A DNA stretch of 64,000 nucleotides, from positions 18,616,098-18,680,097 of the forward strand of contig NC_066509.1 in assembly GCF_024679095.1 (NCBI RefSeq). Direction: 5' to 3'. The notes beneath the pieces are model-generated. The model did no database searches. It was given only the letters and a program-made list of their open reading frames with translations, and had not been told where the DNA came from. A program made the translations under genes and the position numbers. This document shows, in pieces, positions 22,713 through 34,640 of this stretch; the stretch's first letter is position 1, and each line of letters begins with the position of its first letter. Source of the stretch: Eriocheir sinensis. Lineage: Eukaryota; Arthropoda; Malacostraca; Decapoda; Varunidae.

Positions 22713-23704
22713 GGTGGGACGACCTGAGGATGCACTTTTCCGATTTCCCGTAGAATGATTACTTCTTCCAGGACAGAGACCCCTCTGTGTGTACCCAGCG
22801 CATCACAGAGGTGACTGTCTCTGGAATGGAGGCATACATTCCACGTACTTTCTCTACTCCTCATGCTAAAAAGCCTTGGTTTAGTCACGCTTGTTTTCGT
22901 GCTGTCAAAGATAGAGAGGCAGCTCACAAAAGGTACCAGAGCCTTCGAACCCCCGCTAATCATGATCTACACATTTCTGCCCGGAATCGTGCCAAATCTA
23001 TTCTCCGACTTACCAAAAACTCCTTCGTTGATAGGAAATACCAAAACCTTGCTTTTTTTTCTAATTCTACCCGTGACTTCTGGCATCTAGCCAAGAAACC
23101 TCTCCAACATCCTCATCTATCCTATCCTGTCCTACCACACGTATATTACTAATAGTAGTGGTAGTAGACAGACACCCTCGCCATAGACCGCCAGGTCTTC
23201 TGGTGTCTGTTTTTCCTATGTATTCCTATGTATAACTTCACTTCCTCATCTTTCCCTCCTCTCCTTAGTCCTGACGGCAGCACCGCCATCTCATCTATCT
23301 CTAAGGCTGAACTCTTCTCCCAAACTTTCTCTAAAAACTCCAATCTGGACGATTTTGGGCATATTCCTCCTACGCACCCCCCCTCTGATTCCTTTATGCC
23401 TGTTATCAAGATTCTTAAGAATGATGTTTTCTATGCCCTCTCTGGCCTCACTCCTCAGAAGGCTTATGGACCTGATGGAGTGCCTCCTTTTGTGCTTCCG
23501 TGCTGACACCCTGCCTGGTCAAACTCTTTCGCCTCTGCCTGTCAACATCTACCTTTCCTTCCTGCTGGAAGTATGTCTTCATACAGCCTGTGCCTAAGAA
23601 GGGTGACCGCTCCAATCCCTCAAACTACCGTCCTATAGCTTTGCTTTCTTGTCTATCTAAAGCTTTTGAATCAATCCTTAACCGGAAGATTCAAAAGCAC
23701 CTAC
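22713..23704 (+). pseudogene. jockey-like element E1, part 1 (EN-RT linker and RT N-terminus)
   Basis: Readable pieces in order: RITEVTVSGMEAYIP, KKPWFSHACFRAVKDRE, ARNRAKSILRL, FWHLAKK; a ~95-bp insert; then SKAELFSQTFSKNS, GPDGVPPFVL, and VPKKGDRSNPSNYRPIALLS ending in NRKIQKHL. The continuation of this sequence (LLSDRQYGFRKGRST) is found almost 5 kb away at 28665, because element C1 has inserted between them. Frameshifts near 23225 and 23500 show the copy is inactive. Confidence 0.85.
23139..23232 (+). mobile_element. short non-LTR 3'-end fragment
   Basis: About 95 bp inserted in E1, with a hairpin (GACCGCCAGGTCTTCTGGTG) and a TTCCTATGTA tandem tail, the layout of the B1 and F 3' ends. 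CCTCATCT occurs on both sides and could be a TSD. Confidence 0.55.
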
Positions 23705-23711
23705 TGCCTCA

Positions 23712-23845
23712 GCCTCAGTTTACCCTGCCCCAACCCAGTTGACCCTGCCCCAGCCTCGTTTGACCCTGCCCCAGCCTCAGTTGACCCATCCCCAGCCTCA
23801 GTTGACCCTGCCCCAGCCTCAGTTGACCCTGCCCCAGCCTCGGGG
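23712..23845 (+). repeat. ~20-bp tandem repeat at the 5' end of C1
   Basis: About six copies of CCTGCCCCAGCCTCAGTTGA with small changes. Placed at the start of the element, ahead of the 5' UTR. Confidence 0.85.
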
Positions 23846-24294
23846 GTACACGTGTGTGTCAGCTTGCTCTCAGTGTTTCGACGCTTTGGCTCTCCTTATC
23901 TGCTACCCAGCGGTTCCTGACGCTGTTCTGTTGCTGTAGTGCTGCTGCAGTGACTGAACTACTACTACTACTACTACCGAACACTCTGCTCTGCTAAGTG
24001 TTATTTCTGATACATTACATTCCATCACCCTCACCCTAACACACCTGCTCTCCCTCGCTGTACTAACCCCATACATCTCACAACTTCACAGTGGTGCACG
24101 CAAGCTCCTTCTAAACGTCCTACACGTTTTTTTTACTATTTATTTTCCAGGAACTGTCTATATTAGATATTGTTTCAGGCTCTAATTGTCCTTGATAAAC
24201 GAAAAGTTCCAGGCCACCAGATGACACCCCGCTCGCCGGCCGTATTCCCCTGGGACCCTTTGTTTCAATACGCTCAGCGGAAGGATCAGCCAAT

Positions 24295-25704
24295 ATGCCC
24301 TCAAATTTGAAACGTTGTTTGAATTGTGGTCTTCGCCAAGCTCCGCAGTACTTTAGGACAAGTAACGGGGCAAGCGAGACTTGCCGTTTCTACGTCAAGG
24401 CAGGGCAAGATGAAAGACAAATCAAGCACCTGGAATCCACGATCCACTCGTTAACACGAGACATTAAATATTTGGCGGAGCGAGTCACAGAATGTCGCAG
24501 GATTCCTGCTCATCTATTCGCGGGGGTACCTCACCCCCCCTTCCTTCCACCCCTGATCCTCCCCATACAGTGCCTTCTCCCTTCATTTATCCCTCCCCCT
24601 GCATCTCCCCCTTCCTCTCTACTCCATCCGTCGCTACTCCCCTCTCCTCACCCACCATATTTCCCTTCCTTTCTGCCTCCGCTGACTCTCAGTCTCATTC
24701 ATCACTCCCCTCTCCCCTTTTCTCCACCTCTTCCCCCCTTCCGTCTCTTCCTGCTCTTCCTCGCAGTCTCTCTCCATGTCCTCCATCACATCACCTCCCC
24801 CCTCCTCTGCTACCGCTACCTCCCCCGCCTCCTCCTCCTTCTCCCCCTCTGTCCCCTCCTCCTCCCCCCCCCCTTCTTTCCCCTCCTCCCCGCCTTCCCC
24901 ACCACCTCCTCCGCCACTTCCGCCCCCACCTCAGCCACCTCCTCCTTTCCCCCTTCTCCTTCGACGTCATCCCCCTCCTCCCCCACCACCTCCTCCACCA
25001 CCTCCGCCACCGCCTCAGCCACCTCCTCCTTTCCCCCTTCCGCATCGACATCATCCCCCATCCTCTCTCTCCTTCTCCCACTCATCGTCCTCCTCCTCCT
25101 CCTCCTCCTCCTCCTCCCCTGTTGCCGCCCCTCCCTCTCCTCCTGTAGCGGCTTCCCTTCCGTCTACTGACACAGTTTCTAAGAGGGAAGTCCTGGTGAT
25201 TGGGGATAGTCAAGTCAGGTTATTTGACAGGTACTTTTGTTCAAGGGATAAGGAAAATAGGCTTCGAGTGTGCTTTCCCGGGACAGGCATCCAGTACGTA
25301 TCTGACAGAATGGAGGAAATTTTAGTAGGGGAGGGGACAACCTATCGTTTTCTGCAGTTTCGGTGGTAGTGACATCGGTGGAGTGGGTAGTGAAGAGATA
25401 TTTCGCCGCTTCAGGGAATCGTTCGCTAAAGTGAGAGACTTCGGAGGGGTGCCAGCCGTTTGTGGTGTTTTGCCGAGGAGGGGGGGTAGGTGAGGGATGC
25501 CTTTCCAGAGCCTTAGCAGTAAACAGCAGGCTGGCGGTCCACTGTAAACGAAATGGTTGTCTTTTCCTTGATAACTGGGACCTCTTCAACGATAAAGGCA
25601 CCTTGTATGCCAAGGATGGCGTGCACCTGTCACTCCAGGAGGTGAAGGTTCTCGCAGAGTCCCTCGAGCGATCACTTAGCACCCTGCAGGATTTTTTAGA
25701 GTAG
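24295..25704 (+). pseudogene. C1 ORF1: zinc motif, Pro/Ser linker, SGNH esterase
   Basis: Starts MPSNLKRCLNC, like B1 ORF1; the second Cys pair is degraded (CRFY). A charged helical stretch (KHLESTIHSLTRDIKYL) is followed by a Pro/Ser-rich linker of roughly 200 residues encoded by TCC/CCT triplets. The esterase starts at VLVIGDSQVRLFDRYF (GDS nucleophile, near 25195) and ends with KDGVHLS (near 25618). The N-terminus and the two halves of the esterase lie in different frames, so at least two indels have occurred. ORF1 ends at TAG 25702-25704, one codon after a T_TTT_TTA heptamer. Confidence 0.8.
25692..25698 (+). promoter_or_regulatory. candidate -1 ribosomal frameshift site T_TTT_TTA (C1)
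   Basis: ORF1 codons read GAT TTT TTA GAG TAG, placing the heptamer in slippage phase just before the stop. The -1 frame is open only from 25680 (TAG at 25677-25679), and continues into the endonuclease without an ATG. A G-rich tract (GGCGAGGGGGGAGGG) begins about six bases downstream and could act as the stimulator. Confidence 0.6.
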
Positions 25705-28593
25705 GCGAGGGGGGAGGGCCTGTCATCAGTGGCTATGCATCGCAGACTGGGACTAGGAGCCGCAGGAGTGATCGAAAGGATATAAGAAAGGATGGACTAA
25801 CGGTTTATTACACCAACAGTAGGAGTCTCAGGAACAAAATAGATCTACTGAGGGGGAAAGCATGTGTCGAGAAATTCGACATTATAGCTATCACGGAAAC
25901 ATGGGTGGATACTGCAAACAAAAACTTCATGTCGGAGTATGAAATAGATGGTTGTCAGATGTTTCACAAAGATAGAAAGGGAAGAAGGGGAGGAGGGGTG
26001 GTACTTTATGTTAAAGACACACTTAAATGTTCCACTAACAACTCTGTTCAAACAAATGGCGACTCAGAATCAGTTTGGGTGGACGTCCACAAAGGGAAAG
26101 ACAAACTAATTATAGGGGTTCTTTACAGGCCTCCCAACCTTTGCATGAAGGACACTGATATATTACTGCAAGAGGTAGGCAGGGCGAGAAGAGGCAAAAA
26201 TGTCTGCATTATGGGGGATTTCAACTATAGGAATATAGACTGGGAAGGCGTGGTGAGTGATCTAGAATCTGAGGATTATCTGAAAGTAGTTCAATATAAT
26301 TTTCTCAAGCAGACAGTAACTGAGCCCACCAGAGGTAACAACATTCTAGACTTGGTCTTACCTAGCACCGTGAATATGATCAGCGAGCTAGATGTTGGGG
26401 GAGAATTAGGTGACAGTGATCACAAGGAAATTAGGTTTGAATTAGACTGGGCGGTGACCCATGAACTCAACCCTGTGTTGGTGCCTGACTTTAGAAGAGC
26501 TGATTATGAGGGGCTCAGAAGACACCTTGAGGAGGTAAATTGGGGAACCTAAGGGCTGGATGAGGGCCAGATCTCAGGGCTGGAACCGGAAAGACAGGGG
26601 AACCATATAGAAATGAGCTACAATAATTTAGTTAGAGTAATTGCAGAGGGTCAGAGACAGCATATCCCTTACCAAGCACGTAGAAAGGAAAGTAACGAGT
26701 CTGCGGGTCGCAGACTCAAGCATGAGATAGGCTCGATGAGAGGAATTTATAGGAAAATAAAGAACGGAGAAACCCAACTCAGGGGTAGGTATGTTGAGCT
26801 ATCCAGGTTGGTGAAGAACAACACCCGCCTAGCAAAAATAAATTATAAGATTAGAGTAGCAAACGAGGTCAAGAGCGATCCCGAGGGCTTATTCAAATTG
26901 TACAGAACGAAAACAAGGAACAGAATTGGACCGATGAAAACAAACACGGACGAGCTCGTTGAGAATGGAGAAGATATGAGTCAAATGATGAATGACTATT
27001 TCCTCTCAGTTTTCACGCAGGAAAATCTAACATCCATTCCGGAGAGAGTTCTGGTATATGAGGGCGAAGAGAACGACAAGTTGAGGGATGTGATCATCGC
27101 TAGGCAAGTAGTCCAGGATGAGATTGGTAGGTTGAAGAAAAACAAATCGCCGGGCCCAGACGAAGTATTCCCAAGGGTTCTGAAAGAGTGCAAGGAGGTC
27201 CTTAGTGGCCCTCTTACCGATTTCTTTCAGATGTCGGTAAATTATGGGTATGTGCCCAATCAATGGAAAGTAGCTAATGTGACGCCGATTTTCAAAAAGG
27301 GAGACTAGTCAGCCACCTCAAATTATCGACCATTTAGCTTAACATCAGTTGTAAGAAAGATGTTGGAACCAATTATAGCCGGGAGTATTCGGAACCATCT
27401 AAAAAAGCGTAGTTTAATTCATGATTCACAGCATGGGTTCACAAAGGGTAGGTCTTGCCTTACTAACCAGCTGTCCTTTTACACTAAAGTAATCGAGGCG
27501 GTTGACCGAGATGAAAACTATGACATATTGTATCTAAATTTCAGTAAAGCGTTCGACAAAGTCTCTCATCACCGGCTATTACTAAAATTAGAGGCTCACG
27601 GCGTAGATCGGAAAGTTTTGAACTGGATCAGGGCGTGGGTTAGTGGTAGGAGGCAGAGTGCAAATCAATGGTAAAAATTCTGAATGGGGCAGTGTTACGA
27701 GTGGAGTCCCACAAGGGTCGGTGCTGGGTCCTCTGCTTTTATTATTTACATTAATGACTTGGACACATAAATTAGTAGTGATGTCAGTAAGTTCGCAGAT
27801 GATACCAAGAGCGGTAGAGTAATCCAATCAGACAGGGACGCTACCGTTCTCCAGGATGAGCTTGACAGACTATATGATTGGGGGGGGAAGTGGCAGATGG
27901 AATTCAATGTCGGGAAGGGTAGCATTTTGAGTGTAGGCAAGAATAACCACTTACACAACTACTCCTTAAATGACACTCCTCTAAGCAGGTCTGGGCGTGA
28001 GAGAGACTTAGGAGTCCTAGTGAGCGCTGACCTCCGTCCTAGGGCTCAATGCATTAAGGCTAAAAATCGGGCAAACAGAGTACTGGGTTTCATCTCAAGG
28101 AGTGCAAGTAATAGGAGCGCTGAAGTCATCCTCAAACTTTACTTAGCACTAGCTAGACATCATCTCGATTATTCAGCTCAGTTCTGGTCCCCTTACAATA
28201 GAATGGATATACAGATGTCAGAATCTGTACAGAGGAGGATGACAAAGATGATTCAGGGGGTGAGAAACTTGCCTTATGAAGACAGGCTGAAGGATTTAAA
28301 TCTGCAATCTATAGAAAGGCGAAGGTTGCGAGGAGACTTGATCGAAGTCTATAAATGGATGAAGGGCTTTAATAAAGGGGATGTCAATAAGATTTTGATA
28401 GTTAAAGAACCAGGTAGGACGAGTGGCAATGGTTTTAAGTTAGACAAATTCAGATTCAACAAAGACATAGGTAAGAATTAGAGTGGTGGACGAATGGAAC
28501 AGGCTCGGGAGCCATGTTGTGGGTGCCAATACCGTAGATACATTCAAGAAGAGGTTAGATAAAGCCATGGATGGTGAGGTAAGGTGGGATTGA
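25698..28593 (+). pseudogene. C1 ORF2: endonuclease and reverse transcriptase
   Basis: Open in the -1 frame from the slippage site to 26552: VYYTNSRSLRNK, AITETW, YRPPN, GDFN, SDHKEIRFEL. A TAA stops it at 26550. RT follows from 26613 (NVTPIFKKGD, then TAG at 27306), QHGFTKGRSC, NFSKAFDKVSH, a frameshift near 27660 at GRRQ, SGVPQGSVLGP, SKFADDTK (near 27790), and the C-terminal SVQRRMTKMIQ region. A further frame break occurs near 28478. This is an inactive copy with recognisable catalytic residues in both domains. Confidence 0.85.
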
Positions 28594-28664
28594 GTGTACA
28601 GGAGCTGAATTGTATAGGCCAACCGGCCTCTTGCAAACTCCTTGCGTTCTTATGTTCTCATGTT

Positions 28665-30000
28665 CTAATGACCTTCTATCTGATCGCCAGTATGGGTTCC
28701 GCAAGGGGCGTTCTACTGGTAATCTCCTTGTCTTCATAACTGATTCTTGGTCATCCTCTCTCAGCTGTTTCGGTGAAACCTTTGCTATTGCGCTGGACGT
28801 ATCAAAAGCCTTTGATAGGGTCTGGCACACATCTTTGCTATCCAAACTACCCTCCTACGGTTTCTATCCTTCTCTCTGTACCTTTATATCAAGTTTCCTT
28901 TCTGACCGTTCTATTTCTGCTGTGGTAGATGGTCACTTCTTCCCCTAAACCTATTAATAATGGTGTTCCGCAGGGATCTGTCCTATCTCCCACTCTCTTT
29001 CTGTTGTTCATTGATGATCTTCTTTCCAAAACGAACTGTCCTATCCCTTCTTACGCCGATGACTCTACTCTGCATTACTCAACTTCTTTTAATAGAAGAC
29101 CCACCCAACAGGAACTAAATGATTCCAGGCTGGAGGCGGCAGAGCGCTTAACCTCAGATCTTACTATTATTTCCGATTGGGTCAAGAAAAACTTGTTGTC
29201 CTTCAGCGCCTCATAAACACAGTTTATCCACCTATCCACTCGACACAACCTTCCAAACAACTATCCCCTATTCTTTGACAACACTCAGCTATCACCTTTT
29301 TCAACACTAAACATCCTCGGTCTATCCTTAACTCAAAATCTCAAATGGAAACTTCATATCTCTTCTACTGAATCAGCTTCCTCGAGGCTGGGCGTTCTGT
29401 ACCGTCTCCGCCAGTTCTTCTCCCCCGCACAGTTGCTATCCATTTACAGGGGCCTTGTCCGCCCTCGTATGGAGTATGTATCTCACGTGTGTAGGGGCTC
29501 CACTCACACAACTCTCCTGGACAGAGTGGAGTCTAAGGCTCTTCGTCTCATCAGATCTCCTCCTCTTACTGATAGTCTTCTACCTCTTAAATTTCGTAGC
29601 CATGTTGCCTCTCTTTCTATCTTCTATCGATATTTTCATGCTGACTGCTCTTCTGAAATTGCTAACTTCATGCCTCCGCCCCTCCCGCGGCCTCGCCACA
29701 CACGACTTTCTACTCAAGCTCATCCCCTTACTGTCCAAATTCCTTACGCAAGAGTAAACCAGCATCTTCACTCTTTCATCCCTCACGCTGGTAAACTCTG
29801 GAACAATCTTCCTTCATTTGTTTTTCCTCCTGCCTACGACTTGAACTCTTTAAAGAGGAGGGTATCAGGACACCTCTCCTCCCGAAATTGACCTATCTTT
29901 CGGCCACTCCTCTAACTCTTTTTACGAGCAGTGAGTAGCTTGCTTTTTTTCACATCTGTTACCTTTTTTTATGCCCTTGAACTGACTCCTCTGCTGTGAA

Positions 30001-30008
<8 letters not shown>
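28665..30008 (+). pseudogene. jockey-like element E1, part 2 (RT core to 3' end)
   Basis: Continues part 1 after the C1 insertion: LLSDRQYGFRKGRSTGN, DVSKAFDRVWH, then a frameshift near 28947, NGVPQGSVLSP, and the catalytic box YADDSTLH (near 29056). A stop at 29213 interrupts before QFIHLST; a frame change leads to YRLRQFF, YRGLVRPRMEY and the C-terminus ending at 29889. The 3' UTR (about 120 bp) ends in poly-A at 30000-30009, abutting an (AT)n array. Confidence 0.85.

Positions 30009-30089
<81 letters not shown>
30009..30089. repeat. (AT)n microsatellite
   Basis: About 40 AT units directly after the A-tail of E1. From 30090 to 30700 I see unique sequence with no recognisable gene. Confidence 0.95.
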
Positions 30090-30090
<1 letters not shown>

Positions 30091-30709
30091 TGTGTGGTTC
30101 CAAGATATTGTGAAGATCTTTCATCAATGAATAGTTCAATAACATTGAATTTAATTTAATTGAAATACTTTATGTTGATTTAACATAATACAGTAAAATA
30201 CTAAGGCATTATAAATATGTTTCATTTTACTTGGGGGTCGAAATAGGTTTAGAGAATATTGTAGGAAAATGTCTTCATCATACTTTAATTACATTGGTAC
30301 CCATGGAAATGAAGACTCTCTCACAATGATTTCCATAGACAGTACAAAAGGAGGGCGGTTATGACAGCAAGACATACATACTGCATATCTGTCATAAACC
30401 TGACCAACGAGATGGTCTACGACTAAAATGACTTACTGTTACCACAACTCTGTCTTCTCTGCGTGCTTGCAGGACATTTATAAACTTTGTATCCCCTCTC
30501 TGGCCTGTTGCTACAGCCGAAGGCTAGGCAGCAATGCATTGGTACAGTAAAAAGTAGCCGAATCCGCTTCCAAAATAGGTAAAATTATGTTTTTATTACC
30601 TCAGTTCAAAGTCGGCGCGGTGTTCGAGGGGCCAATAATAGCGCCCAGCAGCCTTATACACAGGGCCGCTTATATCGGGTCTCTCTCTATCAAGAGACTC
30701 TAAATTAGA

Positions 30710-30855
<146 letters not shown>

Positions 30856-31447
30856 CCGGGTACTGAATTAGAACTGAGAATATACTAAACAAGGGAAGGG
30901 AACAGAACGGAAGGGAAGGGCAGGGAAGAGAAGGGAAGATAAGGGGTGGGAAGGCCTGGGAATAGCTCGTCAGGTGTAACAAGCAACTATTTGCAATCCA
31001 GGAAAAGAATGGTCCAGTTCAAGCTAACATCATATGGTGCAGTGACAGTATTCCTCCTCACATTCGAAGGGGAACAAGAAGTGGTGAAAAAATGAAAGCG
31101 AAGTAAGAAAAATAGAACATCAACAAAGAATGGTCCAATTCAGCCAAAGAGGTAACGGTGCAGTGACACTATTCCTTCACGTCCCACGCCTTGGAGTAGC
31201 AATGTGAAAATCGTAAACAGTAAACTCAGCAAGGCCTCGGCACACGCAGAACACCGATTTAGTTCAACACACAAGCCGTTCAGGAGGAGTTTATGAGGTG
31301 TGTTTGCCGCTTAACGCCCTGATAAGTCCCCAGTTGGCGCACGCGTGACCAGAGAAACTTGAATGGAAATTGAAGCCTGTTCTTAATGAGCCTGAGAGGT
31401 GTTTGAATGTCTTTAGAATATTAATGATTTCCGATTCAGCGTACATG

Positions 31448-31520
31448 ACCTCTCTTTTGGCCACTCTTCTCTGCTTTTTATTATAGGAGCAGTACTAAGG
31501 AGCATTTTTGTTTTTATTTT
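31448..31520 (+). mobile_element. E-family 3' UTR fragment
   Basis: Resembles 29890-29960 (GACCT..CTTT..GGCCACTC followed by a GAGCAGT motif and T-rich sequence). Only the 3' end is present. Confidence 0.5.
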
Positions 31521-31671
31521 TTTTATTTCATTTGATTTTTATTTATTTTTATTTGTTTTATCGAATTTATTTATTTTATTTATTTTATTTACTGTTAAAA
31601 AATGTCAGATGTCAGAATGCTCCTTTTTGTTTTATTTGTTGCTGAGAACGTAACTCACCTGTAACCCGCCT

Positions 31672-32045
31672 ACAGGCGGTGGCCGAACTGGTAGCGTACT
31701 GGGCCCACATTCACCGCGTGATGGACGACGCGGGTTCGAATCCCCACGCTACCACTCGGATTTTTCAGTCACCGCCGAGTGGCTTAAAACTACCCACATG
31801 CTGCCCTGAAGACCACTCATCAACCCGGACTCTAGAGGAAGCCGTCCAAGCGGATCAAGAACGAGTTCCGGGGGGCAGCATGAGCCAATGCAAGATGGCG
31901 CCACTATAAACACTCGCCTGCGCCAGAACGGGTGGGCCGACCATCAGGCCCCACCTGGAAGAAGCCTTGGGCCGACCATCAGGCCCCACCAGGAAGATGC
32001 CTACCGGCGCAACAGGCAACGACGTAAAAAAAAAAAAAAAAAAAA
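31672..32045 (+). mobile_element. tRNA-derived SINE, copy 1
   Basis: The head has a box A (TGGCCGAACTGG, 31680-31691) and a perfect box B (GGTTCGAATCC, 31733-31743). The body contains a duplicated GGGCCGACCATCAGGCCCC segment and ends in an A-tail of about 25. Two more copies lie at 36149-36536 and 37090-37472. The wide box spacing and GGCCGA context suggest a Ser/Leu-type tRNA ancestor (inference). Confidence 0.9.
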
Positions 32046-33560
32046 TGCTTCTCCTACCTGTTGTGTCTAAGACGAACACATCCCCACCTCTCTTATCCCA
32101 CCATTTAGGAGTTATCAAGTCAATAACTTGCTTATTTTGCTTGTTATTTTTTTTATTAACAACCATACCTGTCAAACCTCATCCATACAGGTGGATTATT
32201 AAATCAAACTCTGAATTTTATTTCTCATGTTTTTTGCTCAGTTGAACACAATCACACCTCTGTGGCCTCTTGTATATAGGTGTGTAATCAAGTCAAACTC
32301 CATCTGTTTGTTACCTGTTTGTTGCCTTAATTAATAACACAACCAACACAGCTCCATGCATTCAGGTGTGATATTACATAAGAACCCTCCCCCCCCCCCC
32401 ACACACACACACACACATACACACACTTTTTTTCCCTGCACTTAAATTCATTGCAGAATCAAAAAACACCACATGTGGAACCTTATCCGTGATTATTTCT
32501 TTCAGGTGTGTGTGTTATTAACTAAGAATTTCCCACTTCCTTTATGACCACTTAACATTGTTGCCACACAGAAAATAGCTACCTCGCCTGTCCCATCTCA
32601 TCCATGAGTAACCCATCCAGGTGTTCTGGGGAAAGCCAGCAGAACCTCTTATGTATTGTAAGACCCAAACACCACCTTCAGCCACTATCACCACCACCAC
32701 CACCACCTCCACCATGCCCAGTGATTTTCAACGCATGAACATTCAGTCTTCACTTCCTGTACCTGCCAACTGTTTAATTGTCCGAAAACATCACCTGGCA
32801 CCGGGACGAGAACTGTGGCCGTGTTGGCTTTAAGAGGGACAGATAAGTTGAAGGAAGAAGAGGAGGACGAGGAGGAGCAGGAGTATACCCTTAGGTAATT
32901 ATGCCTTAGCAACGGGAACAGAAGAGCACAAAGAGGCGGTGAAACATTAAGGGAACATCACCACTTTACTCCGCCCAAAGTGTTGCGTTGGTGTGTTGCG
33001 GTGAAGTACAGCTTACGTCACTAACCACTGATACCACCACTAACACTTTTCCTTAGGCTGCTACTTTCTTCCTCCTTTTTAATCCAACCTTGTTCTCTCT
33101 CCCTTCCTCTCTCCTTCCCTTACTCTTATCCTCTTTCCTCCTCTTTCTTCCTCTTATCCTCCACTGTATGTCCTGCCTTACCTCTCCGCTTCCCCCCTCT
33201 CTTCCCCTCTCTCCTCTCTTACCTCCTCTCTTGCCTCCCTCTATCCTTGACTGGAAAGGGTGTCGTCTGGATGCTTTACCAACACTAGAAGTGTCTTCAT
33301 ACTGTCAGGACAAAAGAGGTGTTATGATAGCAGTAACACTCGCTTTTAGACGCTAACACCGCTGAAATGTTACCGCTGCCACCACTGCCACCACCAGGGT
33401 CTTTCATCACTATCATCACTAACCTCATATTCATCACCATTAACCTTCAAACCGTCACTATCACAACATACATACTATCACACACCATCGTATATTTAAA
33501 TCCCCTTCGTCTTTTTTTTCCGCAAGTCACACACACTGGTTGGAAGAAAAAGGAATAGGA
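32046..33560. other. no recognised gene; degenerate CAGGTG-bearing repeats and CT-rich DNA
   Basis: Between 32160 and 32640 phrases like ACAGGTGTGTTATTAAGTCA recur about every 90-140 bp in degraded form. A short C-run plus (AC)n is at 32389-32427. From 33060 to 33250 the sequence is CT-rich. I find no convincing coding region. Confidence 0.4.
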
Positions 33561-33745
33561 AAGTGGAAGGAGCAGGAGGAGAAGGGAAGGAGGAGAGTGG
33601 AAGGAGGAGTATGAAGGGGAGAAGAATGAGGGTGGAAGGAGGAGGAGAAGGGAAGGAGGGTGCAACGAGGAGGAGCAGGAGGAGGAGGAGGAGGAGGAGG
33701 AGGAGGGTGCGACGAGGAGGAGGAGGAAGAGGGGGAGGGAAGGAA
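33560..33745. repeat. GGA-rich purine tract
   Basis: GGAGGA and GGAAGGA units, including about ten tandem GGA near 33677-33706. Confidence 0.85.
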
Positions 33746-33769
33746 CACACCTCGCACGCACGCCTTTAC

Positions 33770-33985
33770 CTCTCGTATTGCGCTGCAAGCGCCATCATAT
33801 ATTTTCTTCGCCAACTCTTGTCACGGACTTGGCCTTTCTCTCCTTGCACCGCCTCGCGCGCCGCTCCAGGCACGCCAAAGTGCCTCTCCCGCGGCCCAAC
33901 GAGCCCGCCCATCGCCGCCAAGGTTATCGCCGCCACGGCCTCCCTCACGCCCGTCCCCGAAGAAAACGAGGTGGGCCAGGTTTCC
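33770..33985. other. GC-rich island, possible exon or promoter (unrecognised)
   Basis: CpG content rises sharply here compared with flanks. All three + frames and one - frame stay open over part of it, and GAG|GTGGGC near 33971 could be a splice donor. I cannot assign a protein. A satellite with similar spacing starts directly after it, so it may be ordinary GC-rich DNA. Confidence 0.2.
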
Positions 33986-33994
33986 TTTACGTTG

Positions 33995-34640
33995 GTTTGT
34001 CAAGGTCACACTCAGCCAAGTGAACGCAGTCTCCTCTGTTTAAGCTTGTCAAGGGAAAGAAAACGACACCACACGAAGTTCTTTTCCATCACTCATAGTA
34101 GTTTAATGTTGTGGCTCATAACCGTCACGTTGGTTTAAGAAGTCAAGGTCATACACGCAGCCAAGCGACCTCAGCCTCCCATAAACTTGTCGGGGGAATG
34201 AAAACGACACCACGTTCTTTTACTCCACTCACTGGTTTTAAGTTAGTTGCTCATAATTATTACGTTGTTTTAAGAAGTCAAGGTCACACTCACATCCAAA
34301 CAACCTCAACTCCACTTAGGCTGGTCGGGGGGAAGAAAATGTCACACCAAGTTAGTTTCCTTTACTTTCTCTCGCAGTCTGGTTTTAATAAAGTAAGTGT
34401 TGTTTGCTTAGGAAGTCAAGGTCACTCTCAGTCAAGCGACCTCAGCCTCCCCTCAAGCTTGTCTGGGAAAAAAAAAACGACACACCAAGTTATTTTCCTT
34501 TACTCTCACAGGTTTAATAATAATGAGTTAGTGGCTCATAATCGTCACGTTTGTTTGAGACATCAAGGCCACACACACACATCCAAGCAACCTCAGACTT
34601 GTCGGGGGAAGAAAATGTCGCACCAAGTTCGTTTCCTTCA
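33995..34640 (+). repeat. ~140-bp tandem repeat with TCAAGGTCA in each unit
   Basis: Five diverged units; each carries TCAAGGTCA (34000, 34143, 34278, 34416) or TCAAGGCCA (34563), then a CTCAGCC/CTTGTCGGGG block and an ACGACACCAAGTT block. Spacing of the motif is 143, 135, 138 and 147 bp. The nine-base motif matches the FTZ-F1/NR5A response element (YCAAGGYCA). Confidence 0.8.

Larger units (their letters stand above)
23706..28664 (+). mobile_element. CR1/L2-like non-LTR element C1
   Basis: A near full-length copy inserted into E1. It has 20-bp 5' repeats, a ~450-bp 5' UTR, ORF1 (from 24295), ORF2 in the -1 frame, and a 3' end reading ACCGGCCTCTTGCA then GTTCTTATG-like repeats. D1 (40229-41165) has the same 3' end and protein, so it belongs to the same family. 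Confidence 0.85.

Noticed and set aside
33563..34138. 191-codon frame across the GGA tract and GC-rich patch
   Set aside because: Half is GGA microsatellite and the rest runs into a tandem satellite. Kept only as a weak possible exon.
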